This document shows, piece by piece, positions 52,386-60,720 of a stretch of 63,817 bases of DNA. The stretch is from Hyphomicrobiales bacterium (GTDB taxonomy: Bacteria > Pseudomonadota > Alphaproteobacteria > Rhizobiales > Rhizobiaceae): contig JAFKJU010000034.1 in assembly GCA_017305935.1 (NCBI GenBank), positions 1 through 63,817 of the forward strand, read 5' to 3'. Both the position numbers and the translations under genes were made by a program. How positions within the stretch are numbered: the stretch's first letter is position 1; every line of letters starts with the position of its first letter. Under the pieces are notes generated by a model. The model ran no database searches and had not been told where the DNA came from. It saw nothing but the letters and a program-made list of their open reading frames with translations.

Positions 52386-52561
52386 TGCGCCGATCCCGGC
52401 CGGTCCCTGCGGCCGGCCGTGAGGCTGCCCGCTAGGGCCGCGACCTCTTATCCGGTTGTTCAATCCGGCTTGGGCGTCCATCGTTGCGGTCGAATTCGTG
52501 TGGCACGAGACCTTTGAACGTCTGGAGACAGCGTGTGGAATTGTCGGCGCCGAAAAATACG

Positions 52562-53083
52562 TTAGCCGAATTCCGCGCTCATACGGTCGAGATCCTCCCA
52601 CTGGCTTTCGGCAAAGCCGCGCAGGACGATGAGTTCGAAACGGTCTTCCGCGATCCGTGTCAGATGCGCGGCGATGTGGCCGATCAGCGTCGTCGTGGCG
52701 TGGTGGATGGGGAAGGCGGTCAGCGACAGGTCGGCCGCCGTGCCCTTGGCCAGCACCCGTGTTGCCATCGGCCCGCTGAGTGCGATGCGCACCCGGCCGT
52801 GGCTTTGATCGACCACTTCGGCGGCCGGTTTCAGGCGTGCGGCCAGCGCCGCGCGCGCCGTGTTCGACAGCACGGCATCGCCGACAGCGAACCATTGGCC
52901 GGGCGAAACCGGGCGCAGCGACAGGCCGCTGGCGCCAAGTTCGGCCGTAAGCCCCGCCGGACCGCTTCCGACAGGCGCGAGCAGGTGCAGGACGGTGCCT
53001 TCCGGCAGCGCCTCGATGCGCAGGCCGCTGCGCTGGAGGGGCAGGCGGGCGAGGGCCGGGCGAAGCGTCAGGGATTGCGGCAT
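52562..53083 (-). CDS. soxG: Sarcosine oxidase gamma subunit
   Basis: 173 residues with the SoxG pattern (LQRSGLRIEALPEGTVLHLL, GQWFAVGD, VDQSHGRVRIALSGPMATRVLAKGT split over positions 90-115, LRGFAESQWEDL). Smallest-but-one subunit of the heterotetramer that oxidises sarcosine to glycine, making H2O2 and 5,10-methylene-THF. ATG at 53083, 17 bases after soxA; last gene of soxBDAG. Confidence 0.9.
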   Translation of the reverse strand: MPQSLTLRPALARLPLQRSGLRIEALPEGTVLHLLAPVGSGPAGLTAELGASGLSLRPVSPGQWFAVGDAVLSNTARAALAARLKPAAEVVDQSHGRVRIALSGPMATRVLAKGTAADLSLTAFPIHHATTTLIGHIAAHLTRIAEDRFELIVLRGFAESQWEDLDRMSAEFG

Positions 53084-53099
53084 CGGATGCGTCCTTGTC

Positions 53100-56063
53100 T
53101 CAGGCAAGCAGCTTCTCGTTTTGGGGATCGTAGAAGACGGGGCTGCATAGACGCCCGGGCGTGAATTCGCCGCGCAAGCCGTTCCAGACCAGCACCTCCT
53201 CACCATGCCGCTCCGCGCCGCGACGCACCAGCGCAAGGCCGATGGTCGAGCCAAGATGCGGCGAATGGCAGCTGGAGGTGACATAGCCCTGGTCGTTTTC
53301 CAGCGCCGCCGCCGCATCCTTTTCGAGGATATGCGAGCCGGTGCGGAATATTGCCGCCGGATCGAGCGGGCGGATGCCGACCAGTTGATGGCGCTGCGGA
53401 TCGTTCAGGCCCGCGCGCTCCAGCATGCGTTTGCCGATGAAATCCGGCTTGGCGGCCGGAACCATTCTTGCAAAGCCGAGATCGCCGGGCGTCACCGTGC
53501 CGTTGATTTCGTTGTGGGTGACATGGCCCTTCTCGATGCGCAGCACCGCCAGCGCCTCGACGCCATAGGGCTGGATGCCGTGGTCGCGGCCGGCCTCCAT
53601 GATCGCATCGGCCACCGCCTCGCCGTAACCGGCCGGCACCGCCAGTTCATAGGCCAGCTCGCCGGAAAACGAGATGCGGAACAGTCGGCCCTGCACCTGC
53701 CCGTTAAACAGCGAGACCTCGGCGGCGGCGAGGAACGGGAAGGCGGCATTGGAAAGATCGGCATCGACGATGGTTTCGAGGATTTTGCGTGCTTTCGGTC
53801 CTGCAATTGCCATCTGCGACCACTGGTCGGTGACCGAGGCGAGGCGCACGTCGAGATCCGGCCACAAAGCCTGGGCACAGAATTCGAGATGGTTCATGAC
53901 GCCGGATGCATAGGCCGTGGTCGTGGTCATGAAATAGCGGTCTTGCGCCAGCCGGCTGGTGGTGCCGTCGTCATAGATGAAACCGTCCTCGCGCAGCATC
54001 AACCCGTAGCGGGCCTTGCCCACCGGCAGTTTCAGGAAGGCGTTGCAATAGACCCGGTTCAGGAATTCGGCGGCATCCTTGCCGGTGATCTCGATCTTGC
54101 CGAGCATGGAGACGTCGCAAAGCCCGGCATTGATCCTCACATTTTTCGTCTCGCGCGCGACGCTCTCCCGCCAGTCCGTTTCGCCATCGCGCGGAAACCA
54201 GGCGGAGCGATACCACAGGCCGGTCTCGACGAAGACCGCGCCGTGTTTCTCGGCCCAGCCATGCAGGGGCGATTTGCGCACCGGCTGGAAATGGCGGCCA
54301 TGCGACGGCCCGGCCAGCGCTCCGAAGGAAACAGGGGTATAGAAGGGTCGGAAGGTGGTCGTGCCGACCTCTGCCGGCGAAACGCCGCGCGCCTCGGCCA
54401 GCAGCGCGATGGCGTTGACATTGGAGAGTTTGCCCTGGTCGGTGGCCATGCCGGTGGTCGTATAGCGCTTGGCAAGCTCCACATGGCCATAGCCTTCGCG
54501 CACGGCAAGCCCGAGATCCTTGCGGTGGACGTCGTTCTGGTAGTCGACGAAAGCCTTGCCGCGTATGCCGGGGATCGTCCACAGCGGCCGCGCCGGCATC
54601 GGGGCGATTTCGCCGGCAGTCAGCCCGAAGGCTGGCTTTTCGGCCTTGAAGCCGAACGTTTCCGCCAGTGCTGCGCCCTTGGCCGCGCCATCTTCCAGGC
54701 AGGCAGCGATACCGTCGATGCCGGCGGCCGATCCGATGAGAGACAGTCCTTGCAGGCCTGAAGGTGCCATGAAGGCGGATTTCTCGTCGGACCAGTGCGG
54801 CTTGCCGCCGCGATGGCAGGCGAGATGGATGATCGGGCTGAAGCCGCCGGACATGGCAAGCGCATCGACGCGCAGCCTCTCGGTCTTCCCGCCGGCGGCA
54901 ATGGTGATCGAGGTTAGCGCTTTGCCGCCATGGGCATCGCGCACCACGCCGCCTCGAACGATCCGCGCAGCACCTGCGTAATCGATGCCGCCTTCGGGGC
55001 GGCTGTCGATGATCGTGACCTGCGAGACGCCTGCCGTTTCCAGGTCGCGGGCCAGTGCGTAGCCGCTGTCGTTGATGGTGAAAATCGCCACCTGCCGGCC
55101 TGGCGCAACACCGTAGCGGTTGAGATAGCAGCGCATGGCGCCGGCCATCATCACGCCAGGAATGTCGTTTCCGCCGAAGACCAGCGGCCGTTCCTCGGCC
55201 CCGGTGGCAAGCAGCGCCTGCTTGGCGACGATGCGCCACAGACGCTCGACTGGCCGATGCGCATCGGGATGAGCAAGATGTTTCTGCACCCGCTCGACCG
55301 CGCCGAAGACATTGCCGTCATACCAGCCGAAGACGGTGGTGCGCGGCAGGATGGTGACGTTTTCCAGCGCCGCAAGTTCGGCCAGCAGATCGGCGGCGAA
55401 GGCGGGGGCGGATTTGCCGCCGATGCCTGCCGTTTCCGAGAGCAGGCCGCCGCCCGGCTGCGCATGTTCGTCGGCAAGGATCACCCGCGCGCCGGCGCGG
55501 CCGGCGCCAAGGGCTGCGGCAAGGCCGGCCGCACCGGCGCCGATGACCAGCAGGTCGCAATGCGCCCAGCTTTTTTCGTAGGCATCCGGGTCCGCCTCAT
55601 GGGTGGCGCGGCCGAGGCCGGCGGCGCGGCGGATGAAGGGCTCGTAGACCTTCTCCCAGAAGGCGGCCGGCCACATGAACGTCTTGTAGTAGAAGCCGGC
55701 GCCGAGGAAGGGTGACAGCAGGCTGTTGAGGCTGCCGATATCGACATCGAGCGACGGCCAGCGGTTCTGGCTCTTCGCCTCCAGCCCTTCGTAAAGCTCC
55801 TGCATGGTGGCGCGGGTGTTCGGCTCGGTGCGGCCGTCGCGACCGATGGTAACAAGCGCGTTCGGCTCCGCCGCGCCGGCCGTCAGGATGCCGCGCGGGC
55901 GGTGATATTTGAAACTGCGGCCGACCAGCAGCCGGCCATTGGCCAGCAGCGCCGAGGCGAGGCTGTCGCCGGCAAAGCCTTGCAAGGCCTGCCCATCGAA
56001 GGAAAAGGAAACCGGCGTGCTGCGGTCGATCAGGCCGCCCTGGGGGAGACGATAAGGGGTCAT
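53100..56063 (-). CDS. soxA: Sarcosine oxidase alpha subunit
   Basis: 987 residues, normal for SoxA. In order: 2Fe2S-like fold part without cluster (1-90; FSFDGQALQGFAGDSLASAL, FKYHRPRG), NAD-binding Rossmann domain (LLVIGAGAAGLAAALGAGRA, about 170), a second dinucleotide fold, and a C-terminal aminomethyltransferase (GcvT)-like THF-binding domain (about 600-985). THF accepts the methyl-derived carbon. ATG at 56063; overlaps soxD (ATGA). Confidence 0.95.
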   Translation of the reverse strand: MTPYRLPQGGLIDRSTPVSFSFDGQALQGFAGDSLASALLANGRLLVGRSFKYHRPRGILTAGAAEPNALVTIGRDGRTEPNTRATMQELYEGLEAKSQNRWPSLDVDIGSLNSLLSPFLGAGFYYKTFMWPAAFWEKVYEPFIRRAAGLGRATHEADPDAYEKSWAHCDLLVIGAGAAGLAAALGAGRAGARVILADEHAQPGGGLLSETAGIGGKSAPAFAADLLAELAALENVTILPRTTVFGWYDGNVFGAVERVQKHLAHPDAHRPVERLWRIVAKQALLATGAEERPLVFGGNDIPGVMMAGAMRCYLNRYGVAPGRQVAIFTINDSGYALARDLETAGVSQVTIIDSRPEGGIDYAGAARIVRGGVVRDAHGGKALTSITIAAGGKTERLRVDALAMSGGFSPIIHLACHRGGKPHWSDEKSAFMAPSGLQGLSLIGSAAGIDGIAACLEDGAAKGAALAETFGFKAEKPAFGLTAGEIAPMPARPLWTIPGIRGKAFVDYQNDVHRKDLGLAVREGYGHVELAKRYTTTGMATDQGKLSNVNAIALLAEARGVSPAEVGTTTFRPFYTPVSFGALAGPSHGRHFQPVRKSPLHGWAEKHGAVFVETGLWYRSAWFPRDGETDWRESVARETKNVRINAGLCDVSMLGKIEITGKDAAEFLNRVYCNAFLKLPVGKARYGLMLREDGFIYDDGTTSRLAQDRYFMTTTTAYASGVMNHLEFCAQALWPDLDVRLASVTDQWSQMAIAGPKARKILETIVDADLSNAAFPFLAAAEVSLFNGQVQGRLFRISFSGELAYELAVPAGYGEAVADAIMEAGRDHGIQPYGVEALAVLRIEKGHVTHNEINGTVTPGDLGFARMVPAAKPDFIGKRMLERAGLNDPQRHQLVGIRPLDPAAIFRTGSHILEKDAAAALENDQGYVTSSCHSPHLGSTIGLALVRRGAERHGEEVLVWNGLRGEFTPGRLCSPVFYDPQNEKLLA

Positions 56064-56332
56064 GCGCGCACCTCGCGGCCCTCGGCGGCGTCGCGGCTGT
56101 CGAAGACGTCGTGGGTCGCCGTGTCGCGGGTGACAATCAGCCAGCGGCGGCAACCGGAGGTGTGGTGCCAGTATTCCGCATAGGCGCCGCGTGGATTGTC
56201 GCGCAGATAGACGTAGTCGAACCAGACGTCAGGGGAAGCATCGGGTGCCGGCCGCGCCTGCGCCGCGCCCTTGACGGTGAATTCTTCGCGCGGCCTTGGG
56301 CCGCAATGCGGGCAGGGGAGGAGGCTGGCCAT
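56060..56332 (-). CDS. soxD: Sarcosine oxidase delta subunit
   Basis: 90 residues. Zinc-binding residues CPHCG near the N-terminus, with later His and Cys (WHHTSGC), and DVWFDYVYLRDNPRG define the SoxD family. It is a structural subunit of heterotetrameric sarcosine oxidase. Start at 56332; AAGGA eight bases upstream. Overlaps soxA and is separated from soxB by an intergenic repeat. Confidence 0.93.
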   Translation of the reverse strand: MASLLPCPHCGPRPREEFTVKGAAQARPAPDASPDVWFDYVYLRDNPRGAYAEYWHHTSGCRRWLIVTRDTATHDVFDSRDAAEGREVRA

Positions 56333-56350
56333 CAAGTATGTCCTTCGAGA

Positions 56351-56452
56351 GAGCATTTCCAGGAAAACTGCGTAATGGCTTTCCGGCCGGAAGTGCGTAA
56401 AAACAAAGGGATAGAGCGCTTTCGCGACTCGAGGAGAAGCGAAAATGCTCCA
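56351..56452. repeat. Rhizobial intergenic repeat within the sox operon
   Basis: About 100 bases bounded by the inverted ends GAGCATTT and AAATGCTC, containing TTCCGGCCGGAA and GCGTAAAAACAAAGGGATAG. I recognise this family from rhizobial intergenic DNA; a decayed relative lies at 10431-10496. It occupies almost the whole soxB-soxD gap. Confidence 0.6.
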
Positions 56453-56458
56453 GGCGGA

Positions 56459-57709
56459 TCAGTGGAGGTTCGGCTGGGCGCCCTGGCCCTTTTCGTCGAT
56501 GAGATAGCCGCGTTCGAAACGGTCGAGGCGCATCTGCCGCGCCGTCGGATGCGGGGCGTCCTTGGCCAGCAGGTGGGCGAAGCAGAAGCCGGAGGCCGGC
56601 GTCGCCTTGAAGCCGCCATAGCACCAGCCGGCATTGAGATAGAGATTGTCGAGCGGCGTGCGGTCGATGATCGGCGAGCCGTCCATCGACATATCCATGA
56701 CGCCGCCCCAGGCGCGCAGCACGCGGATGCGCGACAAAGCGGGGATCATCGCCTTGCCGGCCTCGGCGACATGCTCGACGGTCGCGAGGTTGCCGCGCTG
56801 GGCATAGGAATTATAGCCGTCGATATCGCCGCCGAACACCAGCCCGCCCTTGTCGGACTGGGACACGTAAAAATGCCCGGCGCCGAAGGTGACGACGCCG
56901 TCGATGAACGGTTTCAGCCCCTCCGAGACGAAGGCCTGCAGCACGTGGCTTTCGAGCGGCAGCTTCATGCCGGCCATTTCCGCGACCTGCGAGGAATTAC
57001 CGGCTGCCGCCAGCCCCAGCTTGCCGCAGCCGATGAAACCCTTCGTCGTCTCGACTCCGGTGACGCGACCGTTCTCGCGGCGGATGCCGGTGACCTCGCA
57101 ATTCTGGATGATATCGACGCCTCTCCCATCCGCGCCGCGTGCATAACCCCAGGCGACGCCGTCATGGCGCACGGTGCCGCCACGCCGTTGCAGCAGCCCG
57201 CCCTGAATCGGAAAGCGGGCATTGTCGAAATCGAGAAAGGGCAGCATGGTTTTGACGGCGGCGCGGTCGAGCAGTTCCGCATCGACGCCGTGCAGGCGCA
57301 TGGCATTGCCGCGCCGGGTATAGGCGTCGCGCTGCGCATCCGAATGATAGAGGTTCAGTACGCCGCGCTGGGAGACCATGGCGTTGAAGTTGAAATCCTG
57401 CTCCAGTCCTTCCCAGAGCTTCATCGAGAATTCGTAGAAGGGATTGTTGCCTTCCAGCAGATAGTTGGAGCGAATGATCGTCGTGTTGCGCCCGACATTG
57501 CCGGAGCCGATATAGTTCTTCTCCAGCACCGCGACGTTGGTGATACCGAACTCCCTGGCGAGATAATAAGCCGTCGCCAGCCCATGCCCGCCGCCACCGA
57601 CGATGACCACGTCGTAATGCAGCTTGGGCTGCGGTTCGCGCCAGGCGGCGCCCCAGTTCCTGTTGCCCTTCAGGCCGTTCAAAAAGATCGAAAAAGCGGA
57701 GTAGCGCAC
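56459..57709 (-). CDS. soxB: Sarcosine oxidase beta subunit
   Basis: 416 residues: DAO-type FAD domain with VVIVGGGGHGLATAYYLARE (about 35) and the covalent FMN/substrate region GNVGRNTTIIRSNYL (about 70-85). Start GTG at 57709 gives the family N-terminus (RYSAFSIFLNGLKGNRNWG), and GAGG precedes it. Oxidises sarcosine; first gene of soxBDAG and divergent from a GbdR-like regulator gene. Confidence 0.95.
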   Translation of the reverse strand: MRYSAFSIFLNGLKGNRNWGAAWREPQPKLHYDVVIVGGGGHGLATAYYLAREFGITNVAVLEKNYIGSGNVGRNTTIIRSNYLLEGNNPFYEFSMKLWEGLEQDFNFNAMVSQRGVLNLYHSDAQRDAYTRRGNAMRLHGVDAELLDRAAVKTMLPFLDFDNARFPIQGGLLQRRGGTVRHDGVAWGYARGADGRGVDIIQNCEVTGIRRENGRVTGVETTKGFIGCGKLGLAAAGNSSQVAEMAGMKLPLESHVLQAFVSEGLKPFIDGVVTFGAGHFYVSQSDKGGLVFGGDIDGYNSYAQRGNLATVEHVAEAGKAMIPALSRIRVLRAWGGVMDMSMDGSPIIDRTPLDNLYLNAGWCYGGFKATPASGFCFAHLLAKDAPHPTARQMRLDRFERGYLIDEKGQGAQPNLH

Positions 57710-57799
57710 GGGCCGAACCTCGAAAAATGTCGGCTTACCCTACCAAGGGGTTTGCGCAGCAGATTGCATGAATGGGCCGGATTGGTATAGAAAAAGGCC

Positions 57800-58783
57800 A
57801 TGGCATCGACGCAGATCAAGAACGTCCAGAAAATCGGCTTCCTGCTGGCGCCGAATTTCGCGCTGATGTCCTATGCCGCGGCGACCGAGCCATTGCGGGC
57901 GGCGAACCTGATCGCCGGCATCGATCTTTATGAGGTCGTGCCGCTTTCGGTCGATGGCGGCGCGGTCAGCGCCTCCTCGGGCATGTCCATCGCCTGTGCC
58001 GATCTGGCCGTCGCCGGGCCGGCCTGCCATACGGTGTTCGTCTGCGCCGGCGGCGGCCCGCGAGACTGGGTGGCGATGGCGGCGGCATATGGACCGCTGC
58101 GGCGGCTGGCGCGGCAGGGGGTGCGCATCGGCGGCATTTCCAGCGGCGCCTATATCCTTGCCGCCGCCGGCCTGCTCGACAACCGGGATTTCACCATCCA
58201 CTGGGAACATGCCGACGTGCTGAAGGAAGCCTTTGCGCATCTGACGCCGCGTCAGGCGCGCTACGTTCTCGATGGCGACCGCGTCACCTGCGCCGGCGGC
58301 GTCGCGCCGCTCGACATGATGCATGCGATGATCGCCGGGCGCATGGGTTCGCATTTCGCCCGCCGGGTCAGCGACTGGTATCTGCATACCGGCGTCGCCG
58401 CGCCCGGCGCGCCGCAGCGCGGCTCCGCCCCGGAACGGCACGGCACCCACCATCCGGCGCTGCTGACGATCCTCGAAAAGATGGAGGCGACCGTCGAGCA
58501 GCCGCTCGACCGCCGCGCCATGGCGCGGCTTGCCGGCATCAGCATCCGCCATCTCGATCGCCTGTTTGCCGAGCACCTGCCGACCGGCTTTCTCGAAACC
58601 TACCGCAACATCCGCCTCGACCACGCGAAAAAACTGCTGGAGCAGAGCCCGCTGACCACGGCCGAAATCGCTTTCGCCACCGGCTTTTCCAGCGCCGGCC
58701 ATTTTTCCCGCGCGTTCAAGACCCGCTTCGCCATGACGCCCAGCGGTTTTCGCATGCGAGGTTTTACCGTCGGCGAAGATTAG
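57800..58783 (+). CDS. GlxA-family AraC regulator (GbdR-like)
   Basis: 327 residues: N-terminal DJ-1/PfpI-like glutamine-amidotransferase domain (about 10-185; IGFLLAPNFALMSYAAATEP, VCAGGG, ISSGAYILAAAGLL) and C-terminal AraC helix-turn-helices (about 225-320; RLAGISIRHLDRLFAEHLPT, FATGFSSAGHFSRAFKTRFA). In Pseudomonas the homologous GbdR senses glycine betaine/dimethylglycine and activates sarcosine oxidase genes. Divergent from soxB across 90 bases, which fits that job. Confidence 0.9.
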   Translation: MASTQIKNVQKIGFLLAPNFALMSYAAATEPLRAANLIAGIDLYEVVPLSVDGGAVSASSGMSIACADLAVAGPACHTVFVCAGGGPRDWVAMAAAYGPLRRLARQGVRIGGISSGAYILAAAGLLDNRDFTIHWEHADVLKEAFAHLTPRQARYVLDGDRVTCAGGVAPLDMMHAMIAGRMGSHFARRVSDWYLHTGVAAPGAPQRGSAPERHGTHHPALLTILEKMEATVEQPLDRRAMARLAGISIRHLDRLFAEHLPTGFLETYRNIRLDHAKKLLEQSPLTTAEIAFATGFSSAGHFSRAFKTRFAMTPSGFRMRGFTVGED

Positions 58784-59056
58784 CCGAGGGCATGTTTGCA
58801 CGCAGGCGGCGAATTCAATCAGGATTCTTGCATGACATTCGCGTGAGTATACATAACATGTACAGTTCCGTTCATTTTTCTTCAAATGCAGGTCCGCCAA
58901 ATAGCTGCCGGTTTGCTTTGACATTTTATTTCTCTTGATGAATGCTCTTTCCCGAGATGCCAATGGAAGCATCCGCACCCGAACGGACGCCTGCCGGCGC
59001 GAGACATCGGGGATGTGGCGCCCCTCGGCCGTGATCGACTTCAAAAGGGGATTGGC

Positions 59057-59689
59057 ATGATCAATGCGACATTCACCAATGGCAGCTTTTTCACCGAACT
59101 GAGCCCGGACGAACGGGCGGGCTTCAAGCCGGGCTCGTGGCGCCTCGTCACCGTTCCTGCGGGAACGAAGCTGTTCAAGCTGAACGACAAGGGCCTCGTC
59201 AATCCCTTCAACGGCAAGGTGACGCCTTGGTGGTCGCCGATCGAGCCGTTCCTGGATGACAAGAAGGGTGCGCTCGCCACCTACCAGGATGCCATCGACC
59301 AGAATATGGACATGAGCCAGATCGTCCGCCACCTGTCGTCGGTGTGCATCGACTGGAACGAACTCACCGAATTCCAGCAGATCAGGCTGAACGAACCGGC
59401 CAAGGCCTTCTGGGGGACCTTCAATCCGATGCCGAAATTTTCCAACGCGCCGTGGAAGGTGTTCGCGCGCGACGGAAATCCGGATTCGAAGGCGACGCTG
59501 GCCAAGGTCAAGAAGATGAATTCCATCGAAAAGAAGGATGGCCTGCGCGAAAAGGCCAAGGTCGAAGGGCACCGCGATTCCTGGCAATTGTATATCCCGA
59601 ACCTGAAGCCGGAAAACTACACGGAATCGCCGATGATCCCGAGCTACAACATGGCCTCGATCGGTATCGCGCTCGGCTATATCAAGTAG
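59057..59689 (+). CDS. Hypothetical protein, 210 residues
   Basis: No family recognised. Soluble, no signal peptide, rich in Lys, Asn, Phe and Trp (about 3% Trp: PGSWRLVTVPAGTKLFKLND, VTPWWSPIEPF, AFWGTFNPMPKFSNAPWKVF), with codons as in the neighbours. ATG at 59057 has AAAAGGGG upstream; TTGACA at 58918 may belong to its promoter. Monocistronic. The aromatic-rich make-up could suit an effector or binding protein, but this is a guess. Confidence 0.75.
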   Translation: MINATFTNGSFFTELSPDERAGFKPGSWRLVTVPAGTKLFKLNDKGLVNPFNGKVTPWWSPIEPFLDDKKGALATYQDAIDQNMDMSQIVRHLSSVCIDWNELTEFQQIRLNEPAKAFWGTFNPMPKFSNAPWKVFARDGNPDSKATLAKVKKMNSIEKKDGLREKAKVEGHRDSWQLYIPNLKPENYTESPMIPSYNMASIGIALGYIK

Positions 59690-59776
59690 ACAGAACTGCC
59701 GCATGGGCGCCGCGATCCTCTGGAAATCGCGACGAAACAACGGGGCGGCGGAGTTTCGCAAACCGGCGTGATTGCT

Positions 59777-60199
59777 TCATCTGCGATCGCGCCGGAACGT
59801 CGGAAACAGCAGTAGCGTGCGGGTCTCTTTTCGCTGTTGTTGCCGGATCGATACCGGCGCCCGGCTCCATCCATCGCTTTCGTCCGCCGCGCAACAGGAT
59901 AGCGTCTGGCCGGATGAATTCGGTTCGGCATTCGGTGCGCCGTTCCCGTTTCCGTCGCTTCGGTATCCGTTGCCGTTCCCGCTTCCCGTGTTTCCATTGC
60001 CGTTATCGTTGCCGACATTGCCGTTGCCGTTGTCGTTTCCCGAATTTCCGTTGCCGTTGCCGTTTCCCACATTGCCATTGCCGTTGCCATTGCCGCTCCC
60101 GGCGAGAGCGGAACCGGTCGGGCCGAGAGCGAAAACGAGCGACGCGACAATAAGCAGGACATGTGGCGCGCAGCCGGGGATGGGTCGGTCGTCGGTCAA
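59777..60199 (-). CDS. Secreted Gly-Asn repeat protein A, 140 residues
   Basis: Signal-peptide-like segment 10-33 (HVLLIVASLVFALGPTGSAL), then about 45 residues of nearly pure Gly and Asn in GNGN and GNxN units with Asp, Val or Ser, then a different tail with two adjacent Cys (TLSCCAADESDGW) and an Arg-rich end. The start is TTG at 60199, overlapping the upstream stop (TTGA) with GGGGA before it; no ATG is available. Third gene of a tandem set. Function unknown; secretion and extended or amyloid-like structure are inferred from composition. Confidence 0.6.
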   Translation of the reverse strand: MTDDRPIPGCAPHVLLIVASLVFALGPTGSALAGSGNGNGNGNVGNGNGNGNSGNDNGNGNVGNDNGNGNTGSGNGNGYRSDGNGNGAPNAEPNSSGQTLSCCAADESDGWSRAPVSIRQQQRKETRTLLLFPTFRRDRR

Positions 60200-60645
60200 T
60201 TGTGATTCCCCACGCCGTTATAATTGCCGTTGAATGCGCCGATATTGCCGTTGCCGTTGAACAGTCCGCCGTTGAAATTGCCGTTGAAGGAGCCGGTATT
60301 GTGATTGCCGCTGGTGGAGGAGGCATTGTTGTTGCCGTTGAAGGCGCCGACATTGCCGGTTCCGCTGTTGAAGGCGCCGACATTGCCGGTTCCCGAATTG
60401 AAGGCGCCGAGATTGCCGCCTGTCGCGAAAACGCCGTTGCCGTTGCCGTTCCCATTGCCGTTGCCGATGCCGATATTGGCGTTGCCGTTCGAGTTCCCGT
60501 TTCGGAAGCCGACATTGCCGTTGCCATTGCCGTTGCCGTTACCGATCCCGGCGGCCATTGCCCCGTTCGTCAGGGGCGCTTCGAGAGAAGCGGAAAGCCC
60601 GCATAGCAGCGCCGCTGCCAATATTCGCGTGAAGGTGAGTCCCAT
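60196..60645 (-). CDS. Secreted Gly-Asn repeat protein B, 149 residues
   Basis: Signal peptide about 1-31 (MGLTFTRILAAALLCGLSAS, cleavage near MAA-GI), GNGN-rich part (about 32-70), then longer units such as GAFNSGTGNV repeated and FNGNFNGG, ending GVGNHN. The N-x-G-x-x-N spacing recalls pentapeptide-2/MPTR-type repeats of mycobacterial PPE proteins, but no such domain is intact. ATG at 60645 with GGAGGAAA. Middle gene of the trio. Confidence 0.72.
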   Translation of the reverse strand: MGLTFTRILAAALLCGLSASLEAPLTNGAMAAGIGNGNGNGNGNVGFRNGNSNGNANIGIGNGNGNGNGNGVFATGGNLGAFNSGTGNVGAFNSGTGNVGAFNGNNNASSTSGNHNTGSFNGNFNGGLFNGNGNIGAFNGNYNGVGNHN

Positions 60646-60669
60646 TGCAGTTTCCTCCGATGACAAAAC

Positions 60670-60707
60670 GGGACCATCGATACGCTCGTACAGGAAGCGA
60701 TGGTCCC
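60670..60707 (-). terminator. Hairpin between Gly-Asn repeat genes C and B (attenuator-like)
   Basis: 10-base perfect arms GGGACCATCG / CGATGGTCCC with an 18-base loop, then GTTTTG on the minus strand. It lies between the first and second genes of the trio and could reduce read-through to B and A. Confidence 0.5.
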
Positions 60708-60720
60708 AACCGTGAAGCGG

